Both the position numbers and the translations under genes were made by a program. Positions 10,358-22,574 of a stretch of 64,000 bases of DNA are shown here, one piece after another (the stretch's first letter is position 1; each line of letters opens with the position of its first letter). The notes below the pieces were generated by a model. That model worked only from the letters and a program-made list of their open reading frames with translations. It was not told the DNA's origin and did no database searches. The DNA is from Saturnia japonica (taxonomy: Eukaryota > Arthropoda > Insecta > Lepidoptera > Saturniidae), in NCBI GenBank assembly GCA_033032175.1, contig CM065325.1, positions 152,930 to 216,929 of the forward strand, written 5' to 3'.

Positions 10358-13300
10358 TAAAAATAAAAACGTGCATCATATGATAGAAGTTAGATGTCAA
10401 TGATAATAATTGAATTATGATTTTACTGACTTAGAATTTTTTTTTGTATAAAAATAATTTAACGTAGCAATAAGCGTTACGTTAAATATCTATAAAAATA
10501 AATAAAATTGTAGTGTCTGTTTGTGTCTGACTGAGTCTAACTATATACGGTACATATAACTAAAAAAAAATACAAAAAAAAAATCATGTCTGTCTATTTA
10601 CTTTATAAGAAGTAACTTAGGCTACATTTATTTTAGAAATATATTTAGGGTTTCGCGCATAATTAAATTTATCTTTACGACCGCATCCACAATACTGACG
10701 GCATTCTGTAGACCACGCGAACTGAGCCGCGACCATAGCTAGTTATTTAATTAAATGTATCTATGCCATTGTTTAGATATAACTAATAAAAAGAGGTAAT
10801 CGTATTTTCTATAAAAATGTATCTTCCAGCTGTTATTCACGAATCAAAAAAGTTTTCCCCCGTTCGTTTGTACAGAGCTAAAATTTTATTACTGCCAAAA
10901 TGCTTTGTGGCAAGCCGTGAGAGCGTTCATGTGTTCGTCTAAGTTTATGGGCTTGCACGGTAAATAGGTTTATGTACTGTGGAACAAGCTTTGTCTGGCT
11001 GTTTTCTCTGAATAATTTTAAACAGAGACGCCAAGAATTTATTTTAATATTTGCCTAAACTTATCGATTCTGCCAGAAGCTCCGCTAAGTCGGACTATGA
11101 AACATTGTATACATAACTTTTTTGTGTATATCGATTGTTTAAGTTTGTTCACTATATTTTTATTCATCGTTTTGACAAGGTTATCTATTAAATAAAATTT
11201 TGTTAATTCATTGTTACTTTACACTATGCTGCGTCAAGATGTTAGGCTGCGCATCCACAAGAGATAGCGAGTTACCCAGGCTAACGCCTGCATTTTTCGC
11301 ACACATACCTCGCTCGCATTTCTCGCAGATTATTGCGTCCCTCGTATATATTCCTCGCTCGCTCACATCTATCACTATTTTGTATGTCTATATACCTATT
11401 ATATATCCGTCCACACGCAGCAAAACATTTTTTAATATAAAATGCCATGAATGTTGTGAAAAAAAAAATCATTTTGGCAGATATATAAAGAAGAAAATTA
11501 ATTTGTATAGACTGAAATCGTGATCTTGATTTCTTTGGTTAATTTATCATAACGAAATATTAAACAAATTGTTTATTTATTTATGAAAAATGGATGGCCA
11601 GTGGCCAATACACTACATTTCATACATATTTACAATACATTTGCCTTTTAAGGCCACCACCGCATGCTTCATTTGTGACCTTACTGAATACATATAATTT
11701 TTTATATGATAAATCACTGTTGGAGTCATTAATAATAATAAAAAAGCCAAAATGTCCAACAAAATTATTAAAAAATATACACCGAAAATACATACATAAA
11801 TTAAATTAAAAAATAAAAAGGAATGTCAAAAGTAGAAAGTTAAATATGTCAAGAAAAAAAATATGTAATGTCAAAATAAATAAACATGCCTTACCAAAGT
11901 CATTTAAAAAATCCTATCATTAAACAAACAACACAAAATCAAAAAATATTAACATACTAATAAAATTTAAAAGTTTAATAACTTCAGATTTATGTGTCTC
12001 CCAAATACTTCACAACATTCTTTTAAAAAACTTGCAGCGAATCTGCAAATAAATCTGTCGAGTCACCTAGGTTGTTGTAAAAACTTATTATTTATTGCGT
12101 TACTTATTGTTTAATGCTTTAATACTTCAAATAATGACCAAAAATATCTGGCAACGTCACAATACAATACTGGAAATAGAATGACCTCCAACACTTATTT
12201 CTTCGAGCTTTATAGGAGCATTGCCGCTGCATGCCAACGGTCCAACACAATATGTATAGAGCTAATTCTGGCGTGATGGCAGTTTAAACAGAACAGTTTT
12301 CTTTAATTATCATTCGTATCCAAAGTCGACTCTGTGAATATTTACTGGTCTTTGTACCCAGGATAACTTTCACTTAGCTATTTTACTTGTGTGTTTATAC
12401 TTACAGTTTATTATTCACGTGATTTGGGCACATGTGCGGTTAGATTTTCTTACTAATATACAAGCTGTATTTTCTTAATACACATACTCGTACAGTAAGT
12501 AAGTATCATAAAAGCCAATGTTTTATAGAGGTCCCAATTTTTATATAAACATGATCCGAAGTTATATTCTTTTTATGTTTATTTGTATGATTGTTTTTAT
12601 TTTACTACTAGTTTTTATTGAAGGTTACAAAAACTATGGAATATACCAGAGAGTTGCTGATTTAAGAATATTATTTGTGTCTTTTGTGACCTTTTTTATC
12701 AACTGACTTCAAAAACAGAAGATGGTTCTCAATTTGAATGAATTTTTTATGGATGTTCAGCATTAACTTTTTTGTTTATGAACCGATTTAGTTGATTCTT
12801 TTTTTGTTGAAAAGAGGATATCTCAAGGGTGGTCCTATTTTAATTACATTGGCATTGGGCCCTCGACTTCGAATTATTGAAGCTTATAATAATTATTTTT
12901 TTATTGTCTTGTATGGTAGCTTGGCAAAGTTACAGTACTGTAACTATTGTATTAATACTGGCGACCACCGACAGATCTAAAACTCATCGCCAAACGCCGC
13001 TGTTATGCCATCGTGTATAAAAGTCTCTTCAAAGTTCAAAGTACGGCAAACGTGTGACTTAGCGAACTATTGGAATGTTGATGGCTTTTTGTTTTCTCAC
13101 TGAGTTTTGGTGTTAGCGGTTGATAAGACCCTCCAATCAGATTAAAAAGGGAATCTTCATAAAATATAGAATGGTTGTACTGCATGTTCTAATGCTCGCT
13201 TGCTACTCTCCAGTTGTAATGTCGCCAAGTGCCTATAGATGAGTTTATTGTTGCAATTTACATCCAGTCACCATACTACTTAAGCTTATGGAAATATCAA

Positions 13301-13889
13301 AAATTTACTTGATATTTCTGGCTTTGTGAACGTACTAGACAGATACCTTGTTAACCGTAATCTTTTATTAATAAATATGTAGTTATGTTCTTATATTTTT
13401 TTCCAAATTTACTGTCAGACATATTATAAAATATACTGATCACGAATATGCCAGTTTATATTTCTCTGTATTTCTGTTTAAGTGACCGGCTTTAACTCAA
13501 AAACGGCTTGATAAACTCTTATAAATTATATACACTGGAAGCTTTGGTAGTAGAATCAGGATACATCGTTATTAACAATTTTAAAATATTTAATTGTGCA
13601 CATGAATTAAGAATTGTAAATTTCTCTTAGTAAATTATTATCACACCGAAGTTAGAATAATTAATATTACCAAAACGTAATAAATAATTTCTGGTTGAAT
13701 CCTCACTGGAATTAGACGTATTAGAATAAAATTCGAACATCCACGGTAACTGGCGTATAATCAAAAAATATACGCCTGTGTTTGGTGGAAATTTATACGG
13801 GCCTTCTCTAATTGGTCGAAACAGTAATTTCCCGAAGGATGACCTGGTCTGAGTGATAAGGATAGACGATTGGAGGAGGATGAAGATAC

Positions 13890-14095
13890 TATCACTATTG
13901 TATATCATTATCATCATTATCTCAGCGAAAAAACGTCTACTGCTGAACTCCTCTAAAGATCGTAACAACAACAGGTACTGCACTGCTTGCATCCAATGAG
14001 TTCCCGTAACCTCCACTAGGTCGTCGATCCTGGAGAACTCTACGGCGCCATCGGCCGTCCGTTCTATGAGCGACTTAAGCCTAGCAATTCACAGA
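13890..14095 (-). pseudogene. RTE-like LINE, extreme C-terminal fragment
   Basis: On the minus strand a decayed frame reads a DDLVEVTG-like segment and then HWMQAVQ followed by an R-S-L-E-E segment. This is the pattern of the last 40-50 residues of RTE-type reverse transcriptases. It is truncated on both sides and sits next to a second fragment of the same class (14500-14870). Confidence 0.55.
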
Positions 14096-14218
14096 ACTAT
14101 GTCAGCGACTTTAGTTCTTCTGTTCTTTCTTTTTCTTCTTTATATTAGCATTTCTGAATTCTATAATTGCAGCGCTTAAAGGAAAAGTTTTTACACACAC
14201 ACATAGTCATACGCACAT

Positions 14219-14220
<2 letters not shown>

Positions 14221-14253
<33 letters not shown>

Positions 14254-14254
14254 G
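14221..14254. repeat. (AC)n microsatellite
   Basis: About 17 uninterrupted AC units, preceded by an imperfect AC-rich stretch from 14190. Confidence 0.95.
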
Positions 14255-14499
14255 ACACTCCCACCAGAAGCACTACATCGTTCTTTTTGATGTAAATAAT
14301 ATTAATAAATAATTTCATTGGGGTATAAGATTGTTTTTTTTTAGCACGATTTAAATCATTTTGTCTTAGCCAATAAGTCAACTTAACTATGTATGTATGT
14401 TAGAATTTAAGAGCTGTAGATTTCCTGTAATAAATAAATAAATATATTCTGATTGATGGTATTTTCAGTGATATTCTTAGTTTGGTTATTGTGTTCATG

Positions 14500-14870
14500 A
14501 TTATCATTACCATGATCTTGCTCAACCTGTATCTGTGCACTGTAGGATCTAGGCTTCCGCCAAGTATTGCCACTGGACTCGATCTTCGATCCTTCGCGTC
14601 CAATTGAATCCAGCCACCCTACGCAGGTCGTCGCTCTATATTGCAGGAGGGCATCCCACGCTTCCTTTGCCTAAACGCGGTCTTCATTCCAGTACTCGTC
14701 AGCCGTATCGGTTATCAGTTCTTCGGCATATGTAGCCTACCCACTGCCACTTCAGCGAGCTAATCCTTTGAGCTATGTCGATAGCTCTGGTTCTCTGCCT
14801 GATTACATCATTTGTAATTCTTCTTCTTCCTAACTTGGCAACTAGTCCTCTTTAATGAAGACCATTACTG
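14500..14870 (-). pseudogene. RTE-like LINE reverse transcriptase C-terminal remnant
   Basis: The minus strand encodes, with stops and slips, the RTE C-terminal order: a basic run ending in a V-I-R-Q-R-T-type helix, a K-W-Q-W-x-G-Y-I-x-R-R segment, a W-R-P-R block and a final R-x-A-G-F-N-W segment. Dead, 5'-truncated insertion, similar to 870-1230 and 22575-23475. Confidence 0.65.
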
Positions 14871-14944
14871 ACATTAACACATTAAGATCATTATTGACAT
14901 TATCAAATGAATATAGTGTTCTGTGTTATGACGATTTCAGTATC

Positions 14945-15300
14945 CTAACAAGATGGTGGCTCCCTTGTTAAAACTTTCTAAAGAGTTTTTGTGGGATCCC
15001 AGAATGCATGCTTTTAGTTCATATTTATAATCCACTTCACTTATGCACAAAAACCAAACTATACCATGCAAAATGCCACCAGTATTACCATAATATAGGG
15101 TCAAAAACCTAAGTAAATGAATTAAAAACAAAAACCACGACATGTCACTTCAAGATCCCAGCAAAAACTCCATTTCTGCATCTATTCTTGAAAGAAAATT
15201 TGAGCATAGATAATAATGATAAATAATAACTAGAAACATTCATTTTAAGTTGACACAAAAACTCCCTTTACTGTTTTAACAAGGAAAACGCCATCTATTA
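14945..15300. mobile_element. Candidate MITE with imperfect terminal inverted repeats
   Basis: The left edge reads AAGATGGTGGCTCCCTTGTT then AAAAC; the right edge reads GTTTTAACAAGGAAAACGCC then ATCT, nearly its inverse. The roughly 355-bp body has no coding capacity. Internal sequence recurs at 5445-5650 and more weakly at 51730-51960, so it is a dispersed family. I could not define the target-site duplication. Confidence 0.55.
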
Positions 15301-16969
15301 TTAGAGGTATCTTTTAAGATTGTTAAAATACATTATAAAAATATTATATTCATGTGACATTGCCAGAAATGTGGATGAACACAGTGTTGTCATTAAATAT
15401 AATAAAGAAGAAATGCACTTTATTGTTTTTATCGTCAACAGTTTACAACTTGTACCCGTGACGTTTGCACCACAATTTATACAGCTTGAGACGTAGTTCT
15501 GTTACCGTCGAGTTATTTCATTAATTAGTATTTGTGATAGGATTGTTTTTTGATCTCTGCTTTGTCTAATACGTTCTTATTTCCCGTATATCAATACTGT
15601 ATAATATAATAAAATTATCATTTGGTTTTCATTTCGCAAAGGAAAATTATAAATTAATAAAAATACGTCTCTCTTTACCCGAAGACACTACAAACGTATT
15701 AGTAGGATGTAGTGACGTTAGCTTTTGATGCTTATGAAAATGAATTGACTTCGTCTCAAGCGCCTATATAACAGAGACGAGCGCATATGGAACGGATTCA
15801 AGTCCGGTGAAGCTGTAAAAGCTGTCAGAGGCTCCAGGGCCTTTATAGGTAACAGTATAGTAAGTTCTAAAAAAAATGGAGCGGATTAGCAAGCCGGCCG
15901 TAGTGCAGAGCGGACGTATACAGATGAGGTTATGATGATTTCATATAGATCTGTTCAATACACACGGGTCACTTATTTTATTTTAATACCCTTATCTAAT
16001 AGCAATGATGGCTCAGTTGGTAGCGTGTATTAATTCCACGTCGATGAGCCTGAGCTTTCGGTGATGAAAACATCGTGAAGTAACGATAGCATGTATGTAG
16101 GGCTTTCTCTAATGCCCGCCTGGCTACCACCCTCAAGTTTAACATCTGTCTCCAAACACCAATAGGTGTGTTCCGGCAGCTGCACTTGACATCCAGCCTT
16201 CCACTAAGCTTAGCGTGCTACCATTTTAGACCACCACATCACTTACGATCGGGTGAGATTATGGCCAAAACACTAAAAACCTATACAAAAAACAACGACA
16301 AAAAATAATATTAATTATAAACTAACATGTCTGTGCTAATTTAAAAGAAAATTCATTTAAAGCACTAGAATGGCTCTGAAGCTGAAAATCAAACTAGTGA
16401 GACAAACTCACAGAGGTTCACTTAACTAATTGACAGAACGTACGCCACAGAGGCGTTATGTTCGCGGTAATTAAATTTCCCGGAGAAGTTCTCACCTCGG
16501 ATTATTCTGTTAGTGTTGCCAGGTAATATTCTAAAAAGGCTTTTGTGAAATTAGACTAAAATTTAAACAAAGTGGAATTAAAAACACGCTGTATAGGAGA
16601 AGTACTATGAAAGGAACAAAAATAAAAAAAACATATAATTGCGATCATAGTAAGCTAAATATGATTTACTCCATTGAAAACCTATCCCTTTTAAGGCACT
16701 TTGCCTCTAATAATTTCTTTATATACATACTTATATCTTTTCTCAATGGTGTTTTTGTGGTAATACCTTCTCTCGTTGCGATTAAAATTTTATGAGTTGT
16801 TAAGAGCACAAACATGAAGGTCTATAAAGTAGTACAACCATTGTAAAATAGATGGCGTGCAAGTCATTTCGTTTCGAAGATAAGAAGAACGAAGTCACAA
16901 TAAAAAACTGGTTTAAAATACGACCACACTTTAAATACACTAAAAATTATTATGATATTTGGCTGTTTT
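15301..16969. other. Intergenic with short repeat pieces
   Basis: No gene. Holds a minus-strand repeat C copy (15800-15872), a possible tRNA-headed SINE start at about 16005-16100 (ATGGCTCAGTTGGTAGCGTG) and a LINE 3' tail near 16190-16270 (CACATCACTTACGATCGGGT then GAGATTATGGCCAAA). The same tail occurs at 24430-24480 and 38895-38960. Confidence 0.5.
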
Positions 16970-17058
16970 TTTTTTGGACTGACTACACTGTTAGCCTTAG
17001 GGGCCCTATCCAAAAACAGAGCCGCTGCGGCTTTTACAGCTTCACCGGACTTGTATTT
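16970..17058 (+). repeat. Interspersed repeat C, best-preserved copy
   Basis: GGACTGACTACACTGTTAGC, then CTTAGGGGCC, then GCCGCTGCGGCTTTTACAGC and TTCACCGGACTTG. Used here as reference for the other five copies. Confidence 0.8.
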
Positions 17059-17089
17059 GGCTGTAAAGGTTCATGTCTTTTTATAGACT

Positions 17090-17600
17090 TACTATCTGTG
17101 CCCGCGGCTACGCTCGCGTGTATTACAGAATGCCTTTGATCGGGCATACGCGCGAATCGTATCGTAAAGGCAAAAATGCTTATTATGGGTAATTCTAAGA
17201 AGATAAGCATATGCTATCAATCACTTTTTGTAAGTATTTTTAAGATCAACTGTACAATTATGCGATACATTAATTTTATATAGCTCATATGGTTTACTCA
17301 TCAAGTCATTTTTAAGGATTTCAAAATCTTCGTTTTTCCGAATAGGTTGTTTATTGTGCGGAACCCTATTTTTTATATAAAAGATGCGTAAGTTACTCTT
17401 TACAAATTCAGCTATCTGCCACTGAAAGTCCCGTTCAAATCGGTCGAACCGCTTCGAAGATTACCCGGCAAAAAACAGACAGACAGACAAAATACTTGAA
17501 AATTGTTTTTTTTTGTTATTAGTACCGTTTATATTTTCATATGCATTCAGTAAAAAGCTGCTATTTTGACATAACACACAGTTACTTCAATTTAATTTAT
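17090..17600 (+). repeat. Interspersed repeat D, long copy
   Basis: Begins CTGTGCCCGCGGCTACGCTC and ends after CGAAGATTACCCGGCAAAAA, a CAGACAGACAGACA run and TTTTGACATAACACACAG. Aligns end to end with 59320-59830; 55485-55757 is a minus-strand 5' half. The segment GCCACTGAAAGTCCCGTTCA is the most conserved. No coding potential; it may be a LINE 3' region or a SINE. Class left open. Confidence 0.75.
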
Positions 17601-17888
17601 TTTTGATGATTAATAAAATAAAAGAAAACAAAAAGGTTCCCAGGAATAATTTATTGTGTATTTTATTATGCAATAATTAATTTACGATCAGGAATTACTT
17701 TTATTAACTTATACAATGAAATACTTTTAATAACAAGTAAATATTTAATTAATAATTGAACTATATAATTATATGCGGTTTATTGTAGCTATATTCCGAA
17801 ACAGTAGTAGTTTTATAAAGACAATTGTCACACTTGACACTGGCAAAATTACCTACATAGATAAAAGAAGTATTATAAAAAAATATAA
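17601..17888. other. Region downstream of the minus-strand TIL gene
   Basis: AT-rich 3' flank. I see no clear AATAAA close to the stop codon at 17889. Confidence 0.4.
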
Positions 17889-20800
17889 TTAGCAGTTTGA
17901 CGGCTTTACGCATTTCCCGGTTTTCGTATTTCGAACATTAGGCCGGTCGCAGAAACACTGCGGTACGTCGCACAACCCTGATGGTGGAGTCATTTCATGA
18001 ACTGTAGGGTTGTCGCATGAAGGCTCCGCTTTTTGTGGACAGTACAGCACTGAGTGTTCACCGGGCGGGCATGATCCTGTAATGACAAATATAATTTATA
18101 ATTAGTGATCTATATGTATTCCGCTAGAACTTAGAACAGAAACTGTAACAAAGAAGGCCTTTGGCTGTAGCGCAGGTAGACGTAGTGTTGCAGACATTCG
18201 ACGATTCTCCTAACACTGTATAGTATATAGTATTATATACACAGTATTTAAATATAGTGGTCCTTTCAATGCGTTATTTTAATTTTATAATTTTAATTAC
18301 AATAGTTTTCTGTTATTTATATTAGGTTTAGTTTAAATTATTATTTTTTATTATTAGTACTGTTTCATACTTTGTAATACCTTACTTGTACTTAAATTAA
18401 TTTTATTTTCTCTTTTAAGTAACATTTGCGATATTTTTATTTTATCAATGTAGTGGGCGCCTTTAATAGGTTCGCATATTTGTATTAGACTTGGAATGAA
18501 TTGTAAAAATGGCTCAAGTATAAAATGCGCGCTGTTGGCGCTTGTTTAATAAATATATAATAGACACTAACATCATTGTACTAAATACTAAGCGACATAG
18601 ATCCTCACTGGCAACAACTCAGGAACTGTAATCCATTTACTGCTAACCTATGTTATTTAAGGAACTTCTGTTCAACATTAATTGCTTTTATAACCACAGG
18701 CTTAAATTGTGCGTTTTTCGTCAGTAAGCCTGAAGAATTGTAATAAATAGATAACTAATATTTTAAAATAAAATATGTAATAATTTTTAGAGTAACCTAA
18801 ATTTTAAATGATTTGCGACTGTTTATTATAAGATTTCAGATGTCTATGTAGATATATATATAATATAATAATATCTGGACGACCGAGCTATGCTCGGTGT
18901 CTTATATACAAAAAGAAAAACATCTATATAGGTAAATTTGGAATGTACAACATTATCTAAATGCAAAGTTCCATCGAAATCTAAGGAACCGTTTCCGAGA
19001 AACCAATTACATATATATATATATATATACAAGAATTGCTCACTTAATATAACGAGGTATTTAAATCCATAAAAATAAAACATAATACCATTTTTTGGAA
19101 TGTGGTTTCATGAATTGCTTTTTTGGTAACAATAATAAATTGCACAGCACAATATACTATTATCGGTACATATTTTTAAAGTCCCTGTGAAATAATAATG
19201 CCGTATAAAATTTGCATACAGTACAATAATTGTCGATAAAATAATTTTCCAGTTAAAAGTAACCCAGCAATGCATAAATAAACGGAAACGAGTATTAATT
19301 TCGCATTTGTATTCGCGATAAGTGAAATTTGTTACACCACAAATTGATTCATACATACTTTTCGTAGATATTTGATAAAATATAAATAAATGCAACTAAA
19401 TTTCATTCATCTTTTTTTTTAATTTTCCTAAGTTTAGATCAAACTACAATTAACAACTTGTTAGTTTGCAGTTTTTGACGGAATATTAATAAGCTTACAA
19501 AAAACAGGAATCAATAATATAAATTAGGAATGAAAACGGAGCGCAAATATTATACAACGGTGTCCACCTTTAATATTCAATATGTTCACTGAAGGCGCCT
19601 TTAGAAAAAAAAATATTGAAAGGTGACTTAATGAAGAATATATTATAACATTTATCAGTTTTGCAGATGATATCGCGGCGAAAGCTGATAATACAAAGGA
19701 TTTAGTCAAACTGTTTGAAATTATGGACAATACTCTTAAAGATTTAGGACTAAAAAGTAATATTACTAAAACTGAAATACTAACAACATCAAAATTTCCA
19801 TTAGTGAACATTCCAATCGTACTTGGTAAAATCAGAAAAGAGCACGTTAGCATTTTTAAATAAATACCCAAATAACGTATGCATCTAGATGTTCATCTGT
19901 TTTAATAGGAAGAATTGCAATCGCAAGATTAGGAAACAGCTCATTAAGACCTATATCTGGAGCATTTTATAACTGTGAAACATGGGCGATTAACCAAAGG
20001 GAAAGAAAAAGGATGGCTGCATTTGAGATGTGGTGTTGGCGGACGATGGAGAATATCAGTTAGAAAGGATTACAAATTAGGAAATTTTAAGTTTTTTTGA
20101 AAAATGGTTAACGAGAAAAGACAGTTGTTGACAAACAGGTATCCGAAGAGGATACATGATTGAATACTTGATACGGTAAGTCAAGTTATTTAACTATTTT
20201 ACTCGAATTAAGCGAACGGCGGCAGCGTTGGGCGAACTCCAGAAAGAAATTAGCCTATGAAAATTCACCTCTTGTTTGCTGATTTAAAAACTAACGATTC
20301 ATAATATTTGTGTGTTCCTATTCTACGTGTTCGCATATTGTTCATTCGATTTAGTATCTTTGCACAGTTGTTGTTGGCACTTGCGTGAAGGTCGATGACA
20401 TAGTTCTATCAATGAACAACAGGTGACGCGGTATTGTTTCAACAAAAAAGTTTCTTTCAAATATTTTTGCTACAGTTCGTATGATTTTAGATAAAGAATA
20501 TATATAGTACTAAACCCGAGGAAAGATCTATGCTATATTTTATTATAATACGATTTCCTAGGAAGCATTAAAAAAATACAAATAAATAAACGAGTTTATT
20601 AAAAATTAAAGAAAAAACCCGACTGCAAAAATAACTGTGACAAAAAGAATAAAACTAGCTTTATGAACTAAAGAATTTTGTTCGAGCAGTGTGAAATGCA
20701 CTATAAAATAATTCTTTGTTTGATACTTATGACTAAGGCAAATAATAAAATATTGCACTTTAATGTAAATATAGCTTGAGAGCAATTCAAATTAGAACAA

Positions 20801-21494
20801 TACATTAATGAATGAAGTTTGGACATGGCACTCGCCGGCCGCTGCCGCGGTATGCTCGCTGCGCTTGCTCGGCTCGTGCTTATGCTCATCACAATATTAA
20901 TGTATTTATCTATATAAGTAAAAATCTATGTTTGTATGTTTGTTCTCTATACGTTCCGAAACCATTGATCGGATTGGGATGAAACTTTGGTAAAGGAGTT
21001 CTGCAGACACCGGCGAGGGTTCCTGGCCAAAAAATCTGTATAATATTGGAAAGGGCGGAACAACGTCTGCCGGACTTAGGTACTAGTTTTTTTATATAAT
21101 TAACACGAATGAAGACATGAAAGATTGCAATATGTTTTATAAATAAAAATTACGTTTATTGTGAACCTATTAGTACAAATATATGAACAATAAAAGTGTA
21201 TTAAGTACTTTCTTAATTAAATATTTAACTCAATTTTGTTATAATTTTACACAAATTTAAAATACGAAAAATAACTATATTATTATTGCTAAGATGCATC
21301 TAGCCATTCCCAGAAAGTGCTGATTTCTTACAACCTAGCAACTGTTATAAATATTTGAACAACTTATTTACAAATTAGAAACACATTTAAAAAAATCGTA
21401 GATATTATGAAAATGCCAACTTACTTGTAGGAAATTCTTGACCTTGAACGGCGACCACTGCCACTAACACGATAAGACATACAACAGACTTCAT
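17889..21494 (-). CDS. TIL-type cysteine-rich secreted peptide, probable protease inhibitor (copy 1)
   Basis: Two exons: 21494-21425 (70 nt) and 18076-17889 (188 nt), joined by GTAAGT and a TTACAG acceptor in phase 1, giving 85 residues. Exon 1 is a signal peptide (MKSVVCLIVLVAVVAVQG). The mature part has eight cysteines in the order SCPPGEH, YCPQ, PSCD, GLCD, QCFC, TGKC, SNC, the layout of trypsin-inhibitor-like (TIL) domains with one disulfide fewer than the ten-cysteine form. Small eight-cysteine TIL inhibitors of microbial or gut serine proteases are known from silkworm haemolymph; a similar role here is inference. The paralogue at 38097-39214 has the same exon lengths and phase. The 3.3-kb intron has collected repeats. 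Target protease unknown. Confidence 0.88.
19640..20075 (+). pseudogene. Non-LTR reverse transcriptase remnant (FADDIA motif)
   Basis: The plus strand reads FADDIAAKADNTKDLVKLFE, the polymerase-C motif region of a LINE reverse transcriptase (F-A-D-D), followed by the GLKSNITKTEI segment. After a frame break it reads YNCETWAINQRERKRMAAFE with a CWRTM block, the Y-G-x-E-T-W thumb region. Stops and frame changes show it is dead. The endonuclease and palm are missing. RTE-like or related clade. Confidence 0.75.
20824..20884. repeat. GC-rich box related to the Polinton terminal repeat
   Basis: GGCACTCGCCGGCCGCTGCC, then GCGGTATGCTCGCTGCGC and GGCTCGTGC. Each 430-bp unit of the Polinton ends holds a clearly related box (25535-25587, 36360-36412, 36791-36843). 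See findings. Confidence 0.6.
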
Positions 21495-21541
21495 GTTTAA
21501 TTCGCTACAACAACAACACACTTTTACGAAGAGTAAATACC

Positions 21542-21576
21542 GAATGATGCTTCTATGTCGTTCACCGGTTTATATA
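21542..21576 (-). promoter_or_regulatory. Core promoter of TIL copy 1: TATA box and initiator
   Basis: On the minus strand TATATAAA (21576-21569) is followed 31 bases later by the A of TCATTC (21547-21542), which fits the arthropod initiator TCAKTY. The implied transcript starts near 21545 and has a 5' UTR of about 51 nt before the ATG at 21494. Confidence 0.75.
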
Positions 21577-21737
21577 TAATATGATAAATATAGTCTGCGG
21601 GGAATTACTTGTTCCGCCTCGAAACAGAATTTTTCCTCATTTATGATTCAATTTCTTGGCTTGTGTAACATAATTAATTATTATTTATGTTAATATTAAA
21701 ATATTGTAATGCTGTGTTCTACTGTTCATCATAAAGG

Positions 21738-21775
21738 TCACGGGTTCGATTCTCGGACGCGGACTTTTTTGTTCT
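21738..21775 (+). repeat. tRNA-like B-box remnant
   Basis: GGTCACGGGTTCGATTCTCG looks like a T-arm or RNA polymerase III B box. No matching acceptor stem or A box can be placed, so it is probably part of an old tRNA-derived SINE. Confidence 0.35.
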
Positions 21776-21796
21776 TTGTCTATTGGTTTTATCTAT

Positions 21797-22005
21797 CCTA
21801 CTAACATAATATAAATGTGAAAGTTTGCATGTTATCCAAACACGCAAAAACGGCTAAACGATTTTCGATGAAATTTTGGAAAACATATAGTTTATAACCT
21901 GGATTAAATAATAACAGGATACTTTTTATCCCATTAAATAACATATTTATCAAATTTCTGAAGTCCACGCAGACGAAGTTGTGGGCAAAAGTTAGTGTTT
22001 AATTT
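21797..22005 (+). repeat. Interspersed repeat tail (CTACTAACATAATATAAATG family)
   Basis: Reads ACTAACATAATATAAATGTG, AAAACGGCTAAACGATTTTC, ACTTTTTATCCCATTAAATA and ends near GAAGTTGTGGGCAAAAGTTA. This order is typical of a very common lepidopteran non-coding repeat; I recall the type but cannot name it with certainty. Confidence 0.55.
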
Positions 22006-22257
22006 AAGCAATTTTTTTTTTAAACATGTATTTTCTTAACAAATAAAAAAAGTTTTTTTTGAGGAAAATATTGGGAGAAGTCCTGGACACTTTGAAAATA
22101 TTCATACGATACTAAGTACCGAATCAATTATCAAGAAAAAGAAACCTTTTTGAAGGGAATAAAACGGGATGAACCCTTTTCTAAAACTATTCAAAAAAGA
22201 GAGGTGGGTACAGATAAATTTCTTTGGATATATCTTTCTACTTGGGCGGTCTGATTG

Positions 22258-22462
22258 GTGGAATACCTCTACCCTACATCAGATCGCAGCCAAGTAACCT
22301 AGTGTCGTGTTCCTGTGGTGATTAGGAATTCCAGAGCTCGTTGGGGTAGCGAACTTAGAAGGTCGGCAACGCGCTATTGATATCTATGGTATTACAAAGG
22401 TCCATAGGCTACGGTAGCCGCTTACCATCAGGTAGACCGTATGCTTGTTTGCCACCTTTGTT
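22258..22462 (+). repeat. Interspersed repeat B, full-looking copy
   Basis: Contains AACCTAGTGTCGTGTTCCTG, CCAGAGCTCGTTGGGGTAG, GGTCGGCAACGCGC and TACCATCAGGTAGACCGTAT. Same order as in 8787-8965. Confidence 0.75.
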
Positions 22463-22574
22463 GTATTATAAACATATAATACTGCCATCTAGCGGTATAT
22501 CTTCAGAACTATACAACTATTGGTGTTTGAAAGTACACAATAAAGCCTCAGTAAAGGCTTTGAACGAGTTGGTT

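Larger units (their letters stand above)
9256..13889. other. Long intergenic stretch, mostly unassigned
   Basis: About 4.6 kb upstream of the esterase with no supported gene. It includes a TC/CA microsatellite (9862-9897) and a minus-strand copy of repeat C (10295-10357). Several open frames of 60-110 codons here are AT-driven and have low-complexity translations. No clear TATA box is seen just upstream of the esterase start. Confidence 0.5.
18077..21424 (-). other. Intron of TIL copy 1, with LINE and other repeats
   Basis: The intron carries a LINE reverse transcriptase remnant (19640-20075, plus strand), an AT microsatellite near 19012-19030, a GC-rich box (20824-20884) related to one inside the Polinton ends, and a repeat tail at 20903-21090 (CGAAACCATTGATCGGATTG then GGATGAAACTTTGG). 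Remaining sequence is AT-rich and unassigned. Confidence 0.7.

Noticed and set aside
11200..11809. Plus-strand frames of 107 and 71 codons
   Set aside because: AT-rich, low-complexity translation, no motif, competing frames on the other strand.
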